Source: Burkholderia lata
GTDB lineage: Bacteria; Pseudomonadota; Gammaproteobacteria; Burkholderiales; Burkholderiaceae
DNA: 64,000 nucleotides
Direction of reading: 5' to 3'
NCBI RefSeq assembly: GCF_902499335.1
Contig: NZ_CABVQK010000006.1
Span: 434,001 to 498,000 of the forward strand
Position 1 is the stretch's first letter, and every line of letters starts with the position of its first letter. The notes beneath the pieces were generated by a model, which did no database searches, was not told where the DNA came from, and saw only the letters and a program-made list of their open reading frames with translations. Of the stretch, positions 1 to 9,941 are shown one piece after another. Position numbers and translations under genes: made by a program.

Positions 1-1670
1 CGCCCATCGTTTTGAGTGCCGCGGCGAGGCTCGCGCGCGATGTCACGTCGTCGTCGACGACGAGCACGCGCTGGCCGTCGAGCGCCACCGTGTCGGCCGC
101 GCCCGCCGCGTGCAGCAGGCTCTCGGCTGGATCGTCGACGTCCCAGCCAGCCGGCAGCGTGACCGTGACGGTCATCCCGCGTCCGGTGCCGGCGCTCGTC
201 GCGACGACATCGCCGCCATGCAGTTGCGCGATGTTTCGCACGATCGACAGGCCGAGCCCAAGGCCGCGCTTCGGCGACGTGAATGCGCGTTCGGGCCGGC
301 TGAACGTCTCGAACAGGTGCGGCAGGTATTCCGGCGCAATGCCCTGCCCGGTATCGGCGACCGACAGCCGCACGCGCTCGCCCGCACGGGCCAGCGACAC
401 GACGATGCGGCCGCCCGGTGGCGTGAACTTGATCGCATTCGACAACAGGTTCGACAGGACCTGGCGCACGCGCTCGCGGTCCGCAGGAATCACGCAGGTC
501 GGCATCTCGTACGCGGTCGACAGTTCGAGCCCGTGCGCCTGCGCCGTCGCTTCGAGTTCACGCGTGGCATCGCGCACGACCCGCACGAGATCGACCGGCA
601 CCCGTTCGAGACGCAACCGGCCCGTCGCAAGCGCCGATGCGTCGAGCAGGTCGGCGACCATGTGCGACAGCGACCGCGCGCTGCGATCGATCGCGTCGAC
701 CGCCTGTTGGGCGAGCCCCTGACCGTCCGCGTTGCGCAGCACCTCGACCCAGCCGTAGATCACGTTCAGCGGCGTGCGCAGTTCGTGCGACACCGTGGCC
801 AGCAGCTCGTCCTTCAGCCGGTTCGACGTGTCCGCCTGGGCACGTGCGTCGCGCGCGCCGCGCAGCGAGCGCATGTTGCGCCGCTCGCCGCGGCGCCGTT
901 CGTGCGCGTCGCGCAGCGTCATCGACAGGCCTGTGCAGTTGCCCTGCGCATCGACGATCGGCGACGCGGCGAAGGTCGCACGAAAACGGCTGCCATCGCG
1001 CCGCACGCACAGCACGTCGAGCGGACCGACGGGCGCGCGCAGCTCCGCGAACGACGCCGGCAACGGATGCCGCCGCAACCAGCGCGGCGCGATCATCGCG
1101 GCGACGTCGCAGCCGGCGGCCTGCGCCGCGTCGATGCCGAAGATCCGTCGCGCGGCCGGGTTCCAGCTCGTGATCCGGCGTGCGGTGTCGACACCGACGA
1201 TCGCATCGGGCGAAGCGTCGACCACACGGCGCAGCAGGACGTCGTCTCGGTCAGGCAGATGTGGGTCAGGTGCCGGCTCGCGATGCGCCGGGCGAACGGC
1301 ATCATCGCCGTCGTCATCGGTTTCGCGCAGACGATCGTTCGCGAGCAGCGGCTTCACGGCCATCACGATCACGCACTCGACGAAGCCGATCGCGACGAAT
1401 GCGCCGGCCTGCGCGAGCAGCGTGGCCAGCGGCGCATCGCGCCACCAGAGCGCACCGATGACGGCCACGCTCAAGGCGGCAGCAACGAGACCGCCGCCGA
1501 ACGACGTCAGCCATGCGGCAGCCGCAACGCCTGCATAGAAAGGCAGCGGCGCAAATGGCGCGTGCTCGCCGACGATGCGAACCGCCCACGCCTGCAGCGC
1601 GGACGCCAGCCCGACGGCCAGCACGATCCATGCACCCTGCCGTAACAGCTCACGGGTCAGGGTCCTCATT
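1..1670 (-). CDS. Hybrid sensor histidine kinase, C-terminus cut off by the window edge
   Basis: Reading right to left from the ATG at 1668-1670, 556 codons stay open to base 1. Hydrophobic stretches at about residues 12-32, 44-78 and 84-106 form a membrane-embedded sensor region. A PAS domain follows (about 145-255), then a HisKA dimerisation domain with the phospho-accepting H295 in SHELRTP, and an ATPase domain with the N box NLLSNAIKF (about 407-415) and G boxes DTGQGI and GLGLGLSI. Around residue 533 a receiver domain begins (RVLVVDDD), so the protein is a hybrid kinase; the receiver is truncated here. It should autophosphorylate at the histidine and relay to its own receiver or a partner outside the window. 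The signal is unknown. The start codon is followed directly by the first membrane segment, and no clear ribosome site decides it. Domain order is certain; the pathway is not. Confidence 0.9.
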
Positions 1671-2127
1671 GCATCCTTGCTTCGCGCCGGCTCTGGTCGC
1701 ACGGCGTCATGCCGCTGGTCGACCCTCCGGCCTGCCGTCGAGCGTGCCGGGCGAGTGTGGTGGGATCAGCAAACGACATGCCCGATGTGGACAGTGGCCG
1801 GCCGGATGGTGCGTCCGCCGGCTGCCCGCCGCGTCACGGCCGGTCGGGCACCGGCGGGTGACGCAGGCTCCATCAGCGCACCATGGCCGCAACCGGCTTT
1901 TTCATCGGAATGATGTAAAAAAGCACCGATACGACCCTGGATGGCTCAGAAATGCCGCGATTCGTGTCAGGAATCGATGGGCTGCTTCTTCTGCCCCCGC
2001 CGCAAACATTGGAATTTTCTATTTTGCGGCACCTTCACGGTCGTTTCGCTGTCGATGATAAATATTGCAATCAACGGAACGCGCGATGCCGATTTTCAAA
2101 ACGGCTCGCTAACGCCGATCAATATCG
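1671..2127. other. Divergent intergenic region between kinase and sigma-54 activator
   Basis: 457 bases without a convincing gene. It must hold the promoters of both divergent neighbours. The right half (about 1905-2130) is clearly more AT-rich than the flanks. An imperfect inverted repeat lies at 1896-1924: GCTTTTT-CATC, 5-base loop, GATG-T-AAAAAAGC. It could be an operator or a weak hairpin; nothing shows which. I checked TTGGAATTTTCTATTTTGC (about 2013-2031) as a sigma-54 promoter, but the GG-to-GC spacing is wrong. Confidence 0.5.
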
Positions 2128-3108
2128 ATGGGAGAAACTGCAAACCGGTCGAAGCAACGTGCAGACAGCCGCCGGTTGTCCGGCCGGTCCTCCGCGATGC
2201 GCATGCTGCTCGGCCGCATCGAGAAAATTGCGCCGACCCACGCCAGCGTGATGATTGCAGGCGAAAGCGGGGTCGGCAAGGATATCGTCGCGCGCCGGCT
2301 GCACGATCTCAGTGCCCGGCGGGATGGCCCGTTCGTCCCCGTGAACTGCGGTGCGATTCCGCCCGATATCGCGGAATCGCAATTGTTCGGGCACGAGAAA
2401 GGCAGCTTCACCGGCGCGATCGCGCAGCGGGAAGGCTTCTTCGAAGCCGCACGCGGCGGCACGCTGCTGCTGGACGAGATCGCGGAAATGCCCGCGCCGC
2501 TGCAGGTGAAGCTGCTGCGGGCGATCGAATCGAATTTGATCGTGCGGGTGGGCGGCACCGAGCCGATTCCGCTCGACGTGCGGATCGTGTCGGCCACGCG
2601 CCACAACCCGGCTGATGCCGTGCGCGACGGCCGGCTGCGCGAGGACCTGTTTTACCGCCTCGCCGCGTTTGCGCTGTACGTGCCGCCGCTGCGCCAGCGC
2701 GACAGCGACATCGAGACGATCGCGCTGGAGTTCGTCGACGCGCTCAACGCGCGGCACCATGCGCACAAGCGGCTGACCGACGCGGCGATCACCGCGCTGC
2801 GCGCGTATTCGTGGCCCGGCAATGTACGCGAGCTGCACAACACGATCGAGCGCGCCTACATCCTGGCGGACGAGGGTATCGACGTCACGCTGCCGAAGCC
2901 GGCGGTGCGGCCCGAGCGACTGTCGGAGAACACGATGGCGATGGCGCTGCCGCTCGGCGCGACCTTGCACCATGCGCAGCAGCGCTTCATCGCGGCGACG
3001 CTGCACCACTTCGACGGCAACAAGCCGCGCGCGGCGAAAGCGCTCGGGATCAGCCTGAAAACGCTCTACAACCGGCTCGCGCTGATGCGCGACGACGGCC
3101 GCTCCTGA
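2128..3108 (+). CDS. Sigma-54-dependent (NtrC-family) activator without a sensor domain
   Basis: A 326-residue bacterial enhancer-binding protein made only of the AAA+ module and a Fis-type DNA-binding end. Walker A is GESGVGK (about residues 45-51), the sigma-54 contact loop is GSFTGA (92-97, a common variant of GAFTGA), and Walker B is TLLLDEI (112-118). Arginine-rich LREDLFYRL and the WPGNVREL segment follow. The C-terminal helix-turn-helix is NKPRAAKALGISLKTLYNRL. There is no receiver, GAF or PAS domain: only about 20 residues precede the ATPase. Such PspF-like proteins are usually controlled by a separate inhibitor or by expression level. The ATG at 2128 is taken because no alternative in-frame start adds a recognisable domain. 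Target genes are not evident from the sequence. Confidence 0.9.
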   Translation: MGETANRSKQRADSRRLSGRSSAMRMLLGRIEKIAPTHASVMIAGESGVGKDIVARRLHDLSARRDGPFVPVNCGAIPPDIAESQLFGHEKGSFTGAIAQREGFFEAARGGTLLLDEIAEMPAPLQVKLLRAIESNLIVRVGGTEPIPLDVRIVSATRHNPADAVRDGRLREDLFYRLAAFALYVPPLRQRDSDIETIALEFVDALNARHHAHKRLTDAAITALRAYSWPGNVRELHNTIERAYILADEGIDVTLPKPAVRPERLSENTMAMALPLGATLHHAQQRFIAATLHHFDGNKPRAAKALGISLKTLYNRLALMRDDGRS

Positions 3109-3138
3109 GCGGCGCGGCCGTATTTCCCGCAAGCCGCG

Positions 3139-4938
3139 TCATGCGACCTTGAACCGCCCGACCGTGGTCGCCAGTGCGTTCGCCTGCGACTGCAGCGCGG
3201 TCGCGGCGGCGGTCGACTGTTCGACGAGCGCGGCGTTCTGCTGCACCATTTCGTCGAGCTGCGTGACCGCGCGATTCACTTCCTGGATGCCGCGCGTCTG
3301 CTCGTTCGCCGCGTGCGTGATCTCGGAGATGATGGTCGTCACGTTCGACACGTTGGAGACGATCTCGCGCATCGTGTCGCCGGCCTGACGCACCTGCCCG
3401 GACCCGGCCGACACGCTCGCGACCGTCGATTCGACCAGCACCTTCACTTCGCGCGCGGCCTGCGCGCTGCGTTGCGCGAGGCTGCGCACTTCCTGCGCGA
3501 CGACCGCGAAACCGCGGCCCTGCTCGCCCGCGCGCGCCGCTTCGACGGCCGCGTTCAGCGCGAGGATGTTGGTCTGGAACGCGATCCCGTCGATCACGCC
3601 GATGATGTCGCCGATCCGGCCCGATGCTTCCTCGATCTTCTCCATCGTCGCGACGACGTCCGACACGACCACGCCGCCATGCGACGCGATCCGCGATGCA
3701 GCTGCCGCACGTTCGTCGGCCTGGCCGGCCGCCGCCGCCGACTGGCCGACCGTCGCGGTGATCTCTTCCATCGATGCAGCCGTTTCCTCGAGGCTCGCCG
3801 CCGCCGATTCGGTGCGCGACGACAGGTCCTGGTTGCCCGCCGCGATCTCGTTCGCGGCCGTGCGCACCGATTCGCTCGCATCGCGGATCTGACGCATCAC
3901 GTCGTTCAGCTTGTCGACGAAGCTGTTGAACGAGCGGGCGATGTCGGCCACTTCGTCACTGCCGTCGGCCGGCAGGCGCTGCGTCAGGTCGCCGGCGCCC
4001 GAGCCGATCGCGGCCATGGCCTGGCGCACTTGCGACAGGCGGCGGAACGCGGTCGCGGTGATCGCGCCGATGATCAGCGATGCAACACCGACGATCACGA
4101 GCAGCGTGATCAGCGAAGCGGTCAGCAGCGAGCGCATCCCGGCCGTCGCCTCGTTCTTGTCGAGCAGCACCAGTGCGTACCAGTCGGTGCCCGGCACGGG
4201 GCGCGCGCGCACCAGCTTGGCGTCGCCGCCGACACTCACCTCGACGGGCGCGGTCGCGGCCGCGATCGTCGCGCCGTTCGTCGCACCGAGTTCGGGCGAT
4301 ACGTCGGTGACCGGCTTCAGCGTGAGCTTCGCGTCCGGGTGTGCAACCACGTGGCCGCTGCTGTCGATCAACATCCCGAAGCTCGCGGGTGTCGGGTGGA
4401 TCGTCTTCACGTTAGCGATCACGGTATCCATCGAGACGTCCGCTGCGACGACGCCCTTCACCGCGCCGTCGCGCACAATCGGCACCGCGAACGTGACGAC
4501 GAGGTTGCCCGTGCCGGCGTCGACGTAAGGCGGCGTGACGACCGGCTTGCCGGCCTGCGCGGCCTGCTTGTACCACGGGCGGCCGGTCGGATCGTAGTCG
4601 GGCGGAATACCGGTCGGGTCGGAGAAGTGGAACGCCTTGTCGGCGTAGCCCGCGTAGACGTTCGTGAAACCGCCGGCCGTGGCCATCTGCTTGAACACCG
4701 GCAGCGGATCGGGCGCCAGCGCGGCATCCTGCAGCGACGCGATCATCCGGCTCCGTGTGGCGACCCAGTCGGCGATCCCGACCACGTGGCCGCTGGCGAC
4801 CGAGGTCAGGTTGCGGTCGATCGCATCGTCGTTGTACGAGCGCGCGATGAAGTAGTTGATGAGCGTGGTGGCGACGAGCGCGAATACGACGATGGCAACG
4901 CACGCGGCGAGGATGCGGGCGCGGATGGACGAGAACAT
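3139..4938 (-). CDS. Methyl-accepting chemotaxis protein with dCache sensor
   Basis: A 599-residue transmembrane chemoreceptor. TM1 is about residues 8-30 and TM2 about 270-293. Between them sits a periplasmic double-Cache domain containing Y-x4-R-x-W-Y (Y115 to Y123, in [10 protein letters not shown]), which resembles the motif of amino-acid-binding dCache domains, although the Asp that usually follows two residues later is Q here. A HAMP domain and a long coiled coil follow. The highly conserved hairpin tip reads [21 protein letters not shown]. The protein ends GRFKVA, so it lacks the C-terminal pentapeptide that tethers CheR/CheB. It should signal to CheA/CheW at the cell pole. Amino acids are the best ligand guess, based only on the partial motif. 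Confidence 0.93.
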   Translation of the reverse strand: MFSSIRARILAACVAIVVFALVATTLINYFIARSYNDDAIDRNLTSVASGHVVGIADWVATRSRMIASLQDAALAPDPLPVFKQMATAGGFTNVYAGYADKAFHFSDPTGIPPDYDPTGRPWYKQAAQAGKPVVTPPYVDAGTGNLVVTFAVPIVRDGAVKGVVAADVSMDTVIANVKTIHPTPASFGMLIDSSGHVVAHPDAKLTLKPVTDVSPELGATNGATIAAATAPVEVSVGGDAKLVRARPVPGTDWYALVLLDKNEATAGMRSLLTASLITLLVIVGVASLIIGAITATAFRRLSQVRQAMAAIGSGAGDLTQRLPADGSDEVADIARSFNSFVDKLNDVMRQIRDASESVRTAANEIAAGNQDLSSRTESAAASLEETAASMEEITATVGQSAAAAGQADERAAAASRIASHGGVVVSDVVATMEKIEEASGRIGDIIGVIDGIAFQTNILALNAAVEAARAGEQGRGFAVVAQEVRSLAQRSAQAAREVKVLVESTVASVSAGSGQVRQAGDTMREIVSNVSNVTTIISEITHAANEQTRGIQEVNRAVTQLDEMVQQNAALVEQSTAAATALQSQANALATTVGRFKVA

Positions 4939-5052
4939 GGCAACGACTCGGTAAGGGAGCGCGAACGCCCGGTGGACGAATTCACCGGGTAAACGGCAAT
5001 CGCGCCGCTTACTTGAGGCCGCTGTGACAATTCAGTGAAACGTATGACAAAA

Positions 5053-5068
5053 GACAACCCCGGTTGTC
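5053..5068. repeat. Inverted repeat in the gap 4939-5262
   Basis: Perfect 7-base arms GACAACC and GGTTGTC around CC. Read on the minus strand it is followed by TTTTG, so it could be a weak terminator for the small gene ending at 5263, about 195 bases away. It also lies about 120 bases upstream of the chemoreceptor start, where an operator would fit. The rest of the 324-base gap shows nothing recognisable. Confidence 0.4.
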
Positions 5069-5262
5069 AGGGGATCGTCAGGATAGCCGCGCATGTCGCC
5101 GCCGGACGCAACGACGCTACCGGCGATCCTGGGAACGGCGATCAAAAGGGAGTTGGAACGGGCCGGCTCGCTGTCGACGAATGCATCCTTGTCGATCAGG
5201 ATCCGGCCCTGGCCCGCGACGGATCGTGTCACGTCCGCGGCGTCAGCCGCGGCGCTCGTCCG

Positions 5263-5517
5263 TCACAGGCGATGACTCGGACGCGGATCGGCTTCCGCGG
5301 ACGGCGCATCGGCCCGCGTGTCGCTGTCGAGATCGTCCTGCTGGCGCATCCGTTCGCGCAGATGCCGGATCGCGAACACGTGGATGTAGTCGTGCACTCG
5401 CGCGTCGGACGACAACACGCGCACTTCGTCGTCGAGCATCGCACGCAACTGATCCGAACCGATCGCGCGCTGTTTGGCGGCTTCCTTGAGTGAATCGAGC
5501 AAATTGTCCTTGGACAT
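5263..5517 (-). CDS. Small DUF3562-like protein
   Basis: An 84-residue soluble, charged protein starting MSKDNLLDSL and ending PSHRL. The start at 5517 is preceded by CAGGAGTCC at good spacing, which rejects the longer frame reaching 5982. The middle (LRAMLDDEVRVLSSDARVHDYIHVFAIRHLRERM) is helical and resembles the short DUF3562 family that is common in Burkholderia and of unknown function. There are no membrane segments or catalytic motifs. It is transcribed alone. The family assignment is from memory of the pattern, so moderate. Confidence 0.65.
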   Translation of the reverse strand: MSKDNLLDSLKEAAKQRAIGSDQLRAMLDDEVRVLSSDARVHDYIHVFAIRHLRERMRQQDDLDSDTRADAPSAEADPRPSHRL

Positions 5518-6072
5518 CGACGGACTCCTGACGGTCGAGGAACGAAAAGAAGAAGGTACCGGAAGCTTAATGACTGAACGGTCGCGCGGCGTGCGATGCG
5601 CCGGCGCGTGTTTGCGCGCGATCAACGGCACGTTGCGTGCCGCCGTGCCGATCCGTCCCCGAACCGGCCGCGCAATATCCGCGGCGCAAACTGCCCGCGA
5701 ACGAGACTGGAAGCCCTGCCACGCCACCCCGGGGCGCGGCACCGGCTGACGGGCGAACGATGGAACGCTGCCCGGCGCCGATGCAAAGGGCAACTTAGAC
5801 CGGCCGAAATCATGCGTCAAGCGACGTCCCCCACCCGCTACCCATTCGTCGGAACGAACGGGCCGGATCGTCGCCGGAACGGCCGATCGGTCGCGATGCG
5901 TGTCAGCGGATTCCGATACGGGCCGCGCAATACCTGACAGCGACTTCAGCGCGCGCTGCTTGGCAGCGCACTGGCGCGACACGATACTGGTGACATGGAC
6001 GAAACGTTCATACAGGTCATCGCTCAGCCGGCCGTCGAGCCGGCATGCGGGGCCTGGCGCAGGAGACCAATC
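5518..6072. other. Intergenic region, no gene seen
   Basis: 555 bases between two divergent small genes. Open frames here are GC-driven and have no ribosome sites. No FNR-type box, long inverted repeat or terminator with a T tract was found. Promoters for both flanking genes are presumably inside. Confidence 0.5.
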
Positions 6073-6507
6073 ATGGCACTTCGCAACTTACCGGGCCGGG
6101 ACGGCCAGCGGCGCGCGTCGGGCAACGCGCGCGCCCTGCCGGCCAAGGCCGTGTCGGACGGCAACCGTCCGTCTGACAATATCGACACCTTGCTTGCGCT
6201 CGCTCGCGAAGCCGGGTTGCTCGTCACGCTCGACGGGCAGATCGGCCGCGAAAAATACCAGAGCGTCGCGGGCTCGGTTCTCGCGTTGCAACGGTTCGCC
6301 GCGGCACTGTGCGCGCGGGCCGCACCCGACGTGCCGGCCGTTGCCGAGCCACGCCGAAAGGCGCGCCCCGGCTGGCCGCATGCCAACCGCCTGCGCAACC
6401 GCACGTGCAGCGCGTGCGCGCCGCTGCATGTCGCGCGACAGCACCCTCGGGTGCGCCGCGGCGCGGGCCGACGGCACGACTTGCGGTCGATGCTTCGCAT
6501 CACCTGA
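6073..6507 (+). CDS. Conserved-looking small hypothetical protein
   Basis: The ATG at 6073 follows CAGGAGACCAATC, an excellent ribosome site, giving 144 residues. Residues about 38-80 (DTLLALAREAGLLVTLDGQIGREKYQSVAGSVLALQRFA, quoted in two parts: TLLALAREAGLLVTLDGQ and IGREKYQSVAGSVLALQRFA) look like a genuine folded segment: it has balanced composition, unlike shadow frames. The remainder, after about residue 85, is Arg/Ala-rich and less convincing, so the natural stop may have been lost or the tail may be disordered. I do not recognise a named family. It stands alone on the plus strand. Nothing indicates its role. Confidence 0.5.
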   Translation: MALRNLPGRDGQRRASGNARALPAKAVSDGNRPSDNIDTLLALAREAGLLVTLDGQIGREKYQSVAGSVLALQRFAAALCARAAPDVPAVAEPRRKARPGWPHANRLRNRTCSACAPLHVARQHPRVRRGAGRRHDLRSMLRIT

Positions 6508-7058
6508 GCGTTCAAGCAGACGTTGCACGGCACGGGGCCATGCAACGACTGCGCACCGCGCGACGTCGGCAGCGCATGCCGCAACGCCGTGCCTGTACGG
6601 CAGCGGAGCGCATGCCGAGACCATCGCCGATCCGCATCGGCGCCACCGCGCGCCATCACGCATCATGACGCGCCGTTCCACACGGCCGCAATGACAACGA
6701 TTCCTGCGGGGAAAGCAATCCAGACGGGGCCAACTACAACACGAACGAGGAAAGCGGACGGGGTGACTTGCACCCCGCCCGTCCTCCAAGGCAGCCGTTG
6801 GCTGCCTACCCTCGTGCCAGAGAGTTCTCGGTCGGATGACGCGCCGTGCATTGCACGTTGCGGCTCCGGAAATTGATGTGACGGCTATGAATGCACCGTC
6901 GATCGCAGCCTTTGACACTCGCATTGCTGCGTGGCTGCGAGGTACATGCACGACAGACAGGCCGCGTTGCCGGACGTTCCGTCAATGTCTCACGCACGAT
7001 TCGCGCCGTTTCTGATGCAGGTCAAGCCAAGCCTGCTTCGATCGCGACACCGCGCGAT
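6508..7058. other. Intergenic region with two GC-rich hairpins
   Basis: 551 bases between converging genes. At 6756-6784 GGACGGGGTG...CACCCC..GTCC folds with a small bulge, and at 6790-6806 GGCAGCC-GTT-GGCTGCC is a perfect 7-base-pair hairpin. Neither is followed by a T tract. They could be a bidirectional terminator pair, a REP-like element or a structured RNA; nothing decides. No credible coding frame is present. Confidence 0.4.
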
Positions 7059-7994
7059 TTATTCGGTACCGCGCACGAGCAGCACCGGCACCTGTGCGAG
7101 ATGCGCAACGCGGCGCGCGACGCTGCCGATCAGCCAGGCGGCGATACCGCGCCGGCCGTGTGTACCGACCACCAGCAATTCGGCACGCCAGTGCACGGCG
7201 TCGCGCATCAGCGCATGGGCCACGTCGTCGCTGGTCGGGCGGGTTTCGACGACACCGCGCTTGGTCGGGTTTCCGGTCGCATGGAATAGCGGGCCGATCT
7301 TCGCGAGTGCCTCCTCGCCCTCCGCGCGATAGGCATCCTCCAGCGCGCGCACCGGCACGATATCCGTCAGACGAACCGCGCGATCGATCACGTAGGCCGC
7401 GTACAGCAACGTCGTCGGCGCCGCGAAGCCGAGCCCGACGCGCACCGCGTTCAGCGACGGCTCGCTGCCGTCGACCGCGAACATCAGCCGCTGCAGGCCG
7501 CCGTCCGCCGGCCGCGCATAGGCGGCCGGCACGATCAGCAGCGCGCAGCGCGCGCGCGACGTCAGCGTGTCCGACATCGCGCCTTCGACGAGCCGCAGCA
7601 GTCCGTGATGCGGATTCGCGCCGACCATCAGCACATCCGCGTTCCATGCCGACGTATCGCTCACCAATGCATCGGCCACCGAGCCGCCGGTTACCGACGT
7701 ATCGATGACGGCCTGCTCGACCTCGATGCCGCTATCGGCGAACAGCGCCGCGATCCGTTCGTTGATGGCTTGCGCTTCGCGCATCAGGTCCTCGCGCGCG
7801 GACGTCAGCAGCGCGTCGATGCGCGGGATGTCGGGCAAGACGAGGCGCGGGTTGTCGATTGCGCAGACGATGCGCAATCGCATGCCGGGGCGCAGCAGCG
7901 TGCGCGCGTAGCGCGCGGCGGACAGCGATTCGGGCGTCGGATCGACGGCCAGCGCGATCCGCGCAAGCGTCGGGGTGGGCTGGGCAGGCTGCAT
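7059..7994 (-). CDS. Tandem universal stress protein (two UspA domains)
   Basis: 311 residues built of two UspA domains in tandem. Domain 1 (about 10-150) starts RIALAVDPTPESL and ends with an ATP-binding-like VGANPHHGL...SRARCALLIVP. Domain 2 (about 165-310) starts RLMFAVDGSEPSLNAV and ends VGTHGRRG-x9-GSVARRVAHLAQVPVLLV, the G-2x-G-9x-G-S/T signature of ATP-binding Usp proteins. The start at 7994 has GGAGACC upstream; the longer frame to 8123 adds Arg-rich sequence unlike the family. An FNR-type box lies about 174 bases upstream. Tandem Usps in beta-proteobacteria are commonly induced by low oxygen and stasis. Role: stress survival; exact biochemistry unknown. Confidence 0.92.
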   Translation of the reverse strand: MQPAQPTPTLARIALAVDPTPESLSAARYARTLLRPGMRLRIVCAIDNPRLVLPDIPRIDALLTSAREDLMREAQAINERIAALFADSGIEVEQAVIDTSVTGGSVADALVSDTSAWNADVLMVGANPHHGLLRLVEGAMSDTLTSRARCALLIVPAAYARPADGGLQRLMFAVDGSEPSLNAVRVGLGFAAPTTLLYAAYVIDRAVRLTDIVPVRALEDAYRAEGEEALAKIGPLFHATGNPTKRGVVETRPTSDDVAHALMRDAVHWRAELLVVGTHGRRGIAAWLIGSVARRVAHLAQVPVLLVRGTE

Positions 7995-8161
7995 GGCGAA
8001 GGTCTCCGTGCGTGCGCGTCGTCGCGGAACGACGACGGGAGCTTCGCGCGGAAGCGGCGCGCGGCGGCCGGACAGCCGCCGCGGTCGCGGGGATCGGTGA
8101 ATTGCCACGCGAAGCGCGGACAATCGATTCGTTCAGCATAGATCGTCCGGCCCGCGCGCGC

Positions 8162-8175
8162 ATGATCGCGATCAA
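8162..8175 (-). promoter_or_regulatory. FNR/Anr-type box upstream of tandem Usp gene
   Basis: On the minus strand the sequence is TTGATCGCGATCAT, one mismatch from TTGAT-N4-ATCAA. Its centre is about 174 bases upstream of the Usp start at 7994. A class II activation geometry would place transcription start near 8127. An FNR-type regulator is encoded at 34898-35677. Confidence 0.55.
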
Positions 8176-8203
8176 GGGTCGCGCGGGCCCCTGCCCGTGC
8201 TGC

Positions 8204-9586
8204 TTACGACTTCGTCGGCACCGATGCCGCCGGACGGTTCGCGTAGAACAGCGCATACGAAATGCCGAGCAGCACGATCCATACCGGGCCGATCACGAGC
8301 GCGACGCGCGTATCGGGCGTGAACGCCATCAGCACGACGACCAGCACGAGAAACCCGAGCGCGACGAACGAACCGAGCGGATAGAACGGCACGCGGATCG
8401 GCAGGCGCGCGATCCTGTCGGCCGACAGCGTGCGGCGAAAGCGCATCTGCGCGATCAGGATCACGCACCACGTCCAGATCGCACCGAACGTCGACACCGA
8501 CGTGAGCCACGTGAACACGTGCTGCGGCGCCAGATAGTTGAGCAGCACGCCGATCAGCAGCAGCGCGACCGACACGATCACGCCGTACACCGGCACGCCG
8601 TTGCGGTTGACCTTGCCGAGCTTGCTCGGCGCCTGGCCCTGCTGCGCGAGGTTGTAGAGCATCCGCGCGGTGCTGAACAGGCCGCTGTTGCACGACGACA
8701 GCGCCGCGGTCAGCACGACGAAGTTGATGATGCCGGCGGCGGCCGGGATGCCGAGCCGCGAGAACGTCATCACGAACGGGCTGCCCTGCGTGCCGATCTG
8801 GTCCCACGGATAGAGCGACATGATCACGAACAGCGCGCCGATGTAGAAAATCAGCACGCGCCAGAACACCGAGTTCACGGCCTTCGTCAGCGACTTCTCC
8901 GGGTTGCGCGCCTCGCCGGCGGTGAGGCCGAGCATCTCGACGCCGAGATACGCGAACATCACGATCGGCAACGCGGCGATCACGCCGTTGATGCCGTTCG
9001 GCATGAAACCGCCGTGCGCCCACAGGTTCGACAGGCCGATCGCGACACCGCCGTTGCCGATGCCGAACGCGATCATCAACCCGCCGCCGATGATCATCAG
9101 CACGATCGTGACGATCTTGATCAGCGCGAACCAGAACTCGAATTCACCGTACAGCTTGACCGCGATGAAGTTCACCGAACCCATCGCAAGGAGCGCCGCG
9201 AGTGCCCAGATCCAGTTCGGCACGCCGGGGAACCACATGTGCATGTAGACGCCGACCGCCGTGATTTCCGCCATGCAGGTGACGATCCACACGAACCAGT
9301 AGGTCCAGCCGGTCAGGTAGCCGGCCAGCGGGCCGAGGTAATCGCGTGCGTAGCGGCTGAACGCGCCGGCAACCGGATTGGCGATCGCCATCTCGCCGAG
9401 TGCGCGCATGATCAGGAAAATCGCGATGCCGCCGAGCAGGTAGGTCAGCAGGATGGCCGGGCCGGCGACGCGGATCGCGGTGGCCGAGCCGAGGAACAGG
9501 CCGACGCCGATCGTCGCGCCAAGCGCCATCAGGTTGATGTGCCGCTCTTCCAGCCCGCGATGCAACTGGTCTTCTGGTTGTTTCAA
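8204..9586 (-). CDS. Amino-acid permease, APC superfamily (ProY/AroP-like)
   Basis: 460 residues, about 12 membrane segments, the usual length for the amino acid transporter family. The N-terminus LEERHINLMALGATIGVGLFLGS carries the family signature in TM1, and EMAIANPVAGAFSRYA in TM3 is characteristic. AFAYLGVE-type sequence (VMFAYLGVEMLGLTAGEARNP, residues about 230-250) matches proline-specific and related permeases such as ProY. It should import an amino acid by proton symport at the inner membrane. Transcribed leftward alone; the 495-base upstream region carries two strong inverted repeats. Substrate is inferred only from general resemblance, with proline as a guess. Confidence 0.85.
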   Translation of the reverse strand: MKQPEDQLHRGLEERHINLMALGATIGVGLFLGSATAIRVAGPAILLTYLLGGIAIFLIMRALGEMAIANPVAGAFSRYARDYLGPLAGYLTGWTYWFVWIVTCMAEITAVGVYMHMWFPGVPNWIWALAALLAMGSVNFIAVKLYGEFEFWFALIKIVTIVLMIIGGGLMIAFGIGNGGVAIGLSNLWAHGGFMPNGINGVIAALPIVMFAYLGVEMLGLTAGEARNPEKSLTKAVNSVFWRVLIFYIGALFVIMSLYPWDQIGTQGSPFVMTFSRLGIPAAAGIINFVVLTAALSSCNSGLFSTARMLYNLAQQGQAPSKLGKVNRNGVPVYGVIVSVALLLIGVLLNYLAPQHVFTWLTSVSTFGAIWTWCVILIAQMRFRRTLSADRIARLPIRVPFYPLGSFVALGFLVLVVVLMAFTPDTRVALVIGPVWIVLLGISYALFYANRPAASVPTKS

Positions 9587-9750
9587 GTCCGTCTCCTGGC
9601 AGCCGCGAACGGGCCGCCGTCATTGTCGATGCAATGCGCGACCGTTCATGCCGATCACGGCATGCCGAAAACGAAATAATCTCCGCCGTCGTTTTCTAAA
9701 TAAGAAACGACACGGATACTGCGTCAATCCGATTGGAATCGCCGCGGATT

Positions 9751-9784
9751 ATCCGTATTTTCCGGAACAATCCGGAAAACGGAT
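9751..9784. repeat. Strong hairpin upstream of the permease
   Basis: ATCCG, a 2-base bulge, TTTTCCGGA, loop ACAA, TCCGGAAAA, CGGAT: 14 paired bases with a tetraloop. It lies 165-198 bases upstream of the permease start and about 300 bases downstream of the PAAR stop. It could be a leader hairpin, an operator, or part of a terminator for the type VI operon. Confidence 0.6.
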
Positions 9785-9941
9785 CGGGCCTTTCACGGAA
9801 TACGCCCGTGCGGCCCGTGTGACGCGGCTGTGTGCGTGACGGACGACGACGGGATCAATCGCTTTCGGCGCGAACGAACACGCGTCGAATGTGCGCGATC
9901 AGGCGCACGCAATATGCAGGCGGGATTATATGGAGGATCAG

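Noticed and set aside
2013..2031. Possible sigma-54 promoter TTGGAATTTTCTATTTTGC
   Set aside because: GG and GC elements are 13 bases apart instead of 10.
6024..6659. Minus-strand frame opposite the hypothetical at 6073
   Set aside because: Arg/Ala-rich shadow; the plus strand has the ribosome site and a folded-looking segment.
6663..6851. 62-codon minus-strand frame with a hydrophobic tail
   Set aside because: No ribosome site, and the hairpins at 6756-6806 lie inside it; treated as non-coding.
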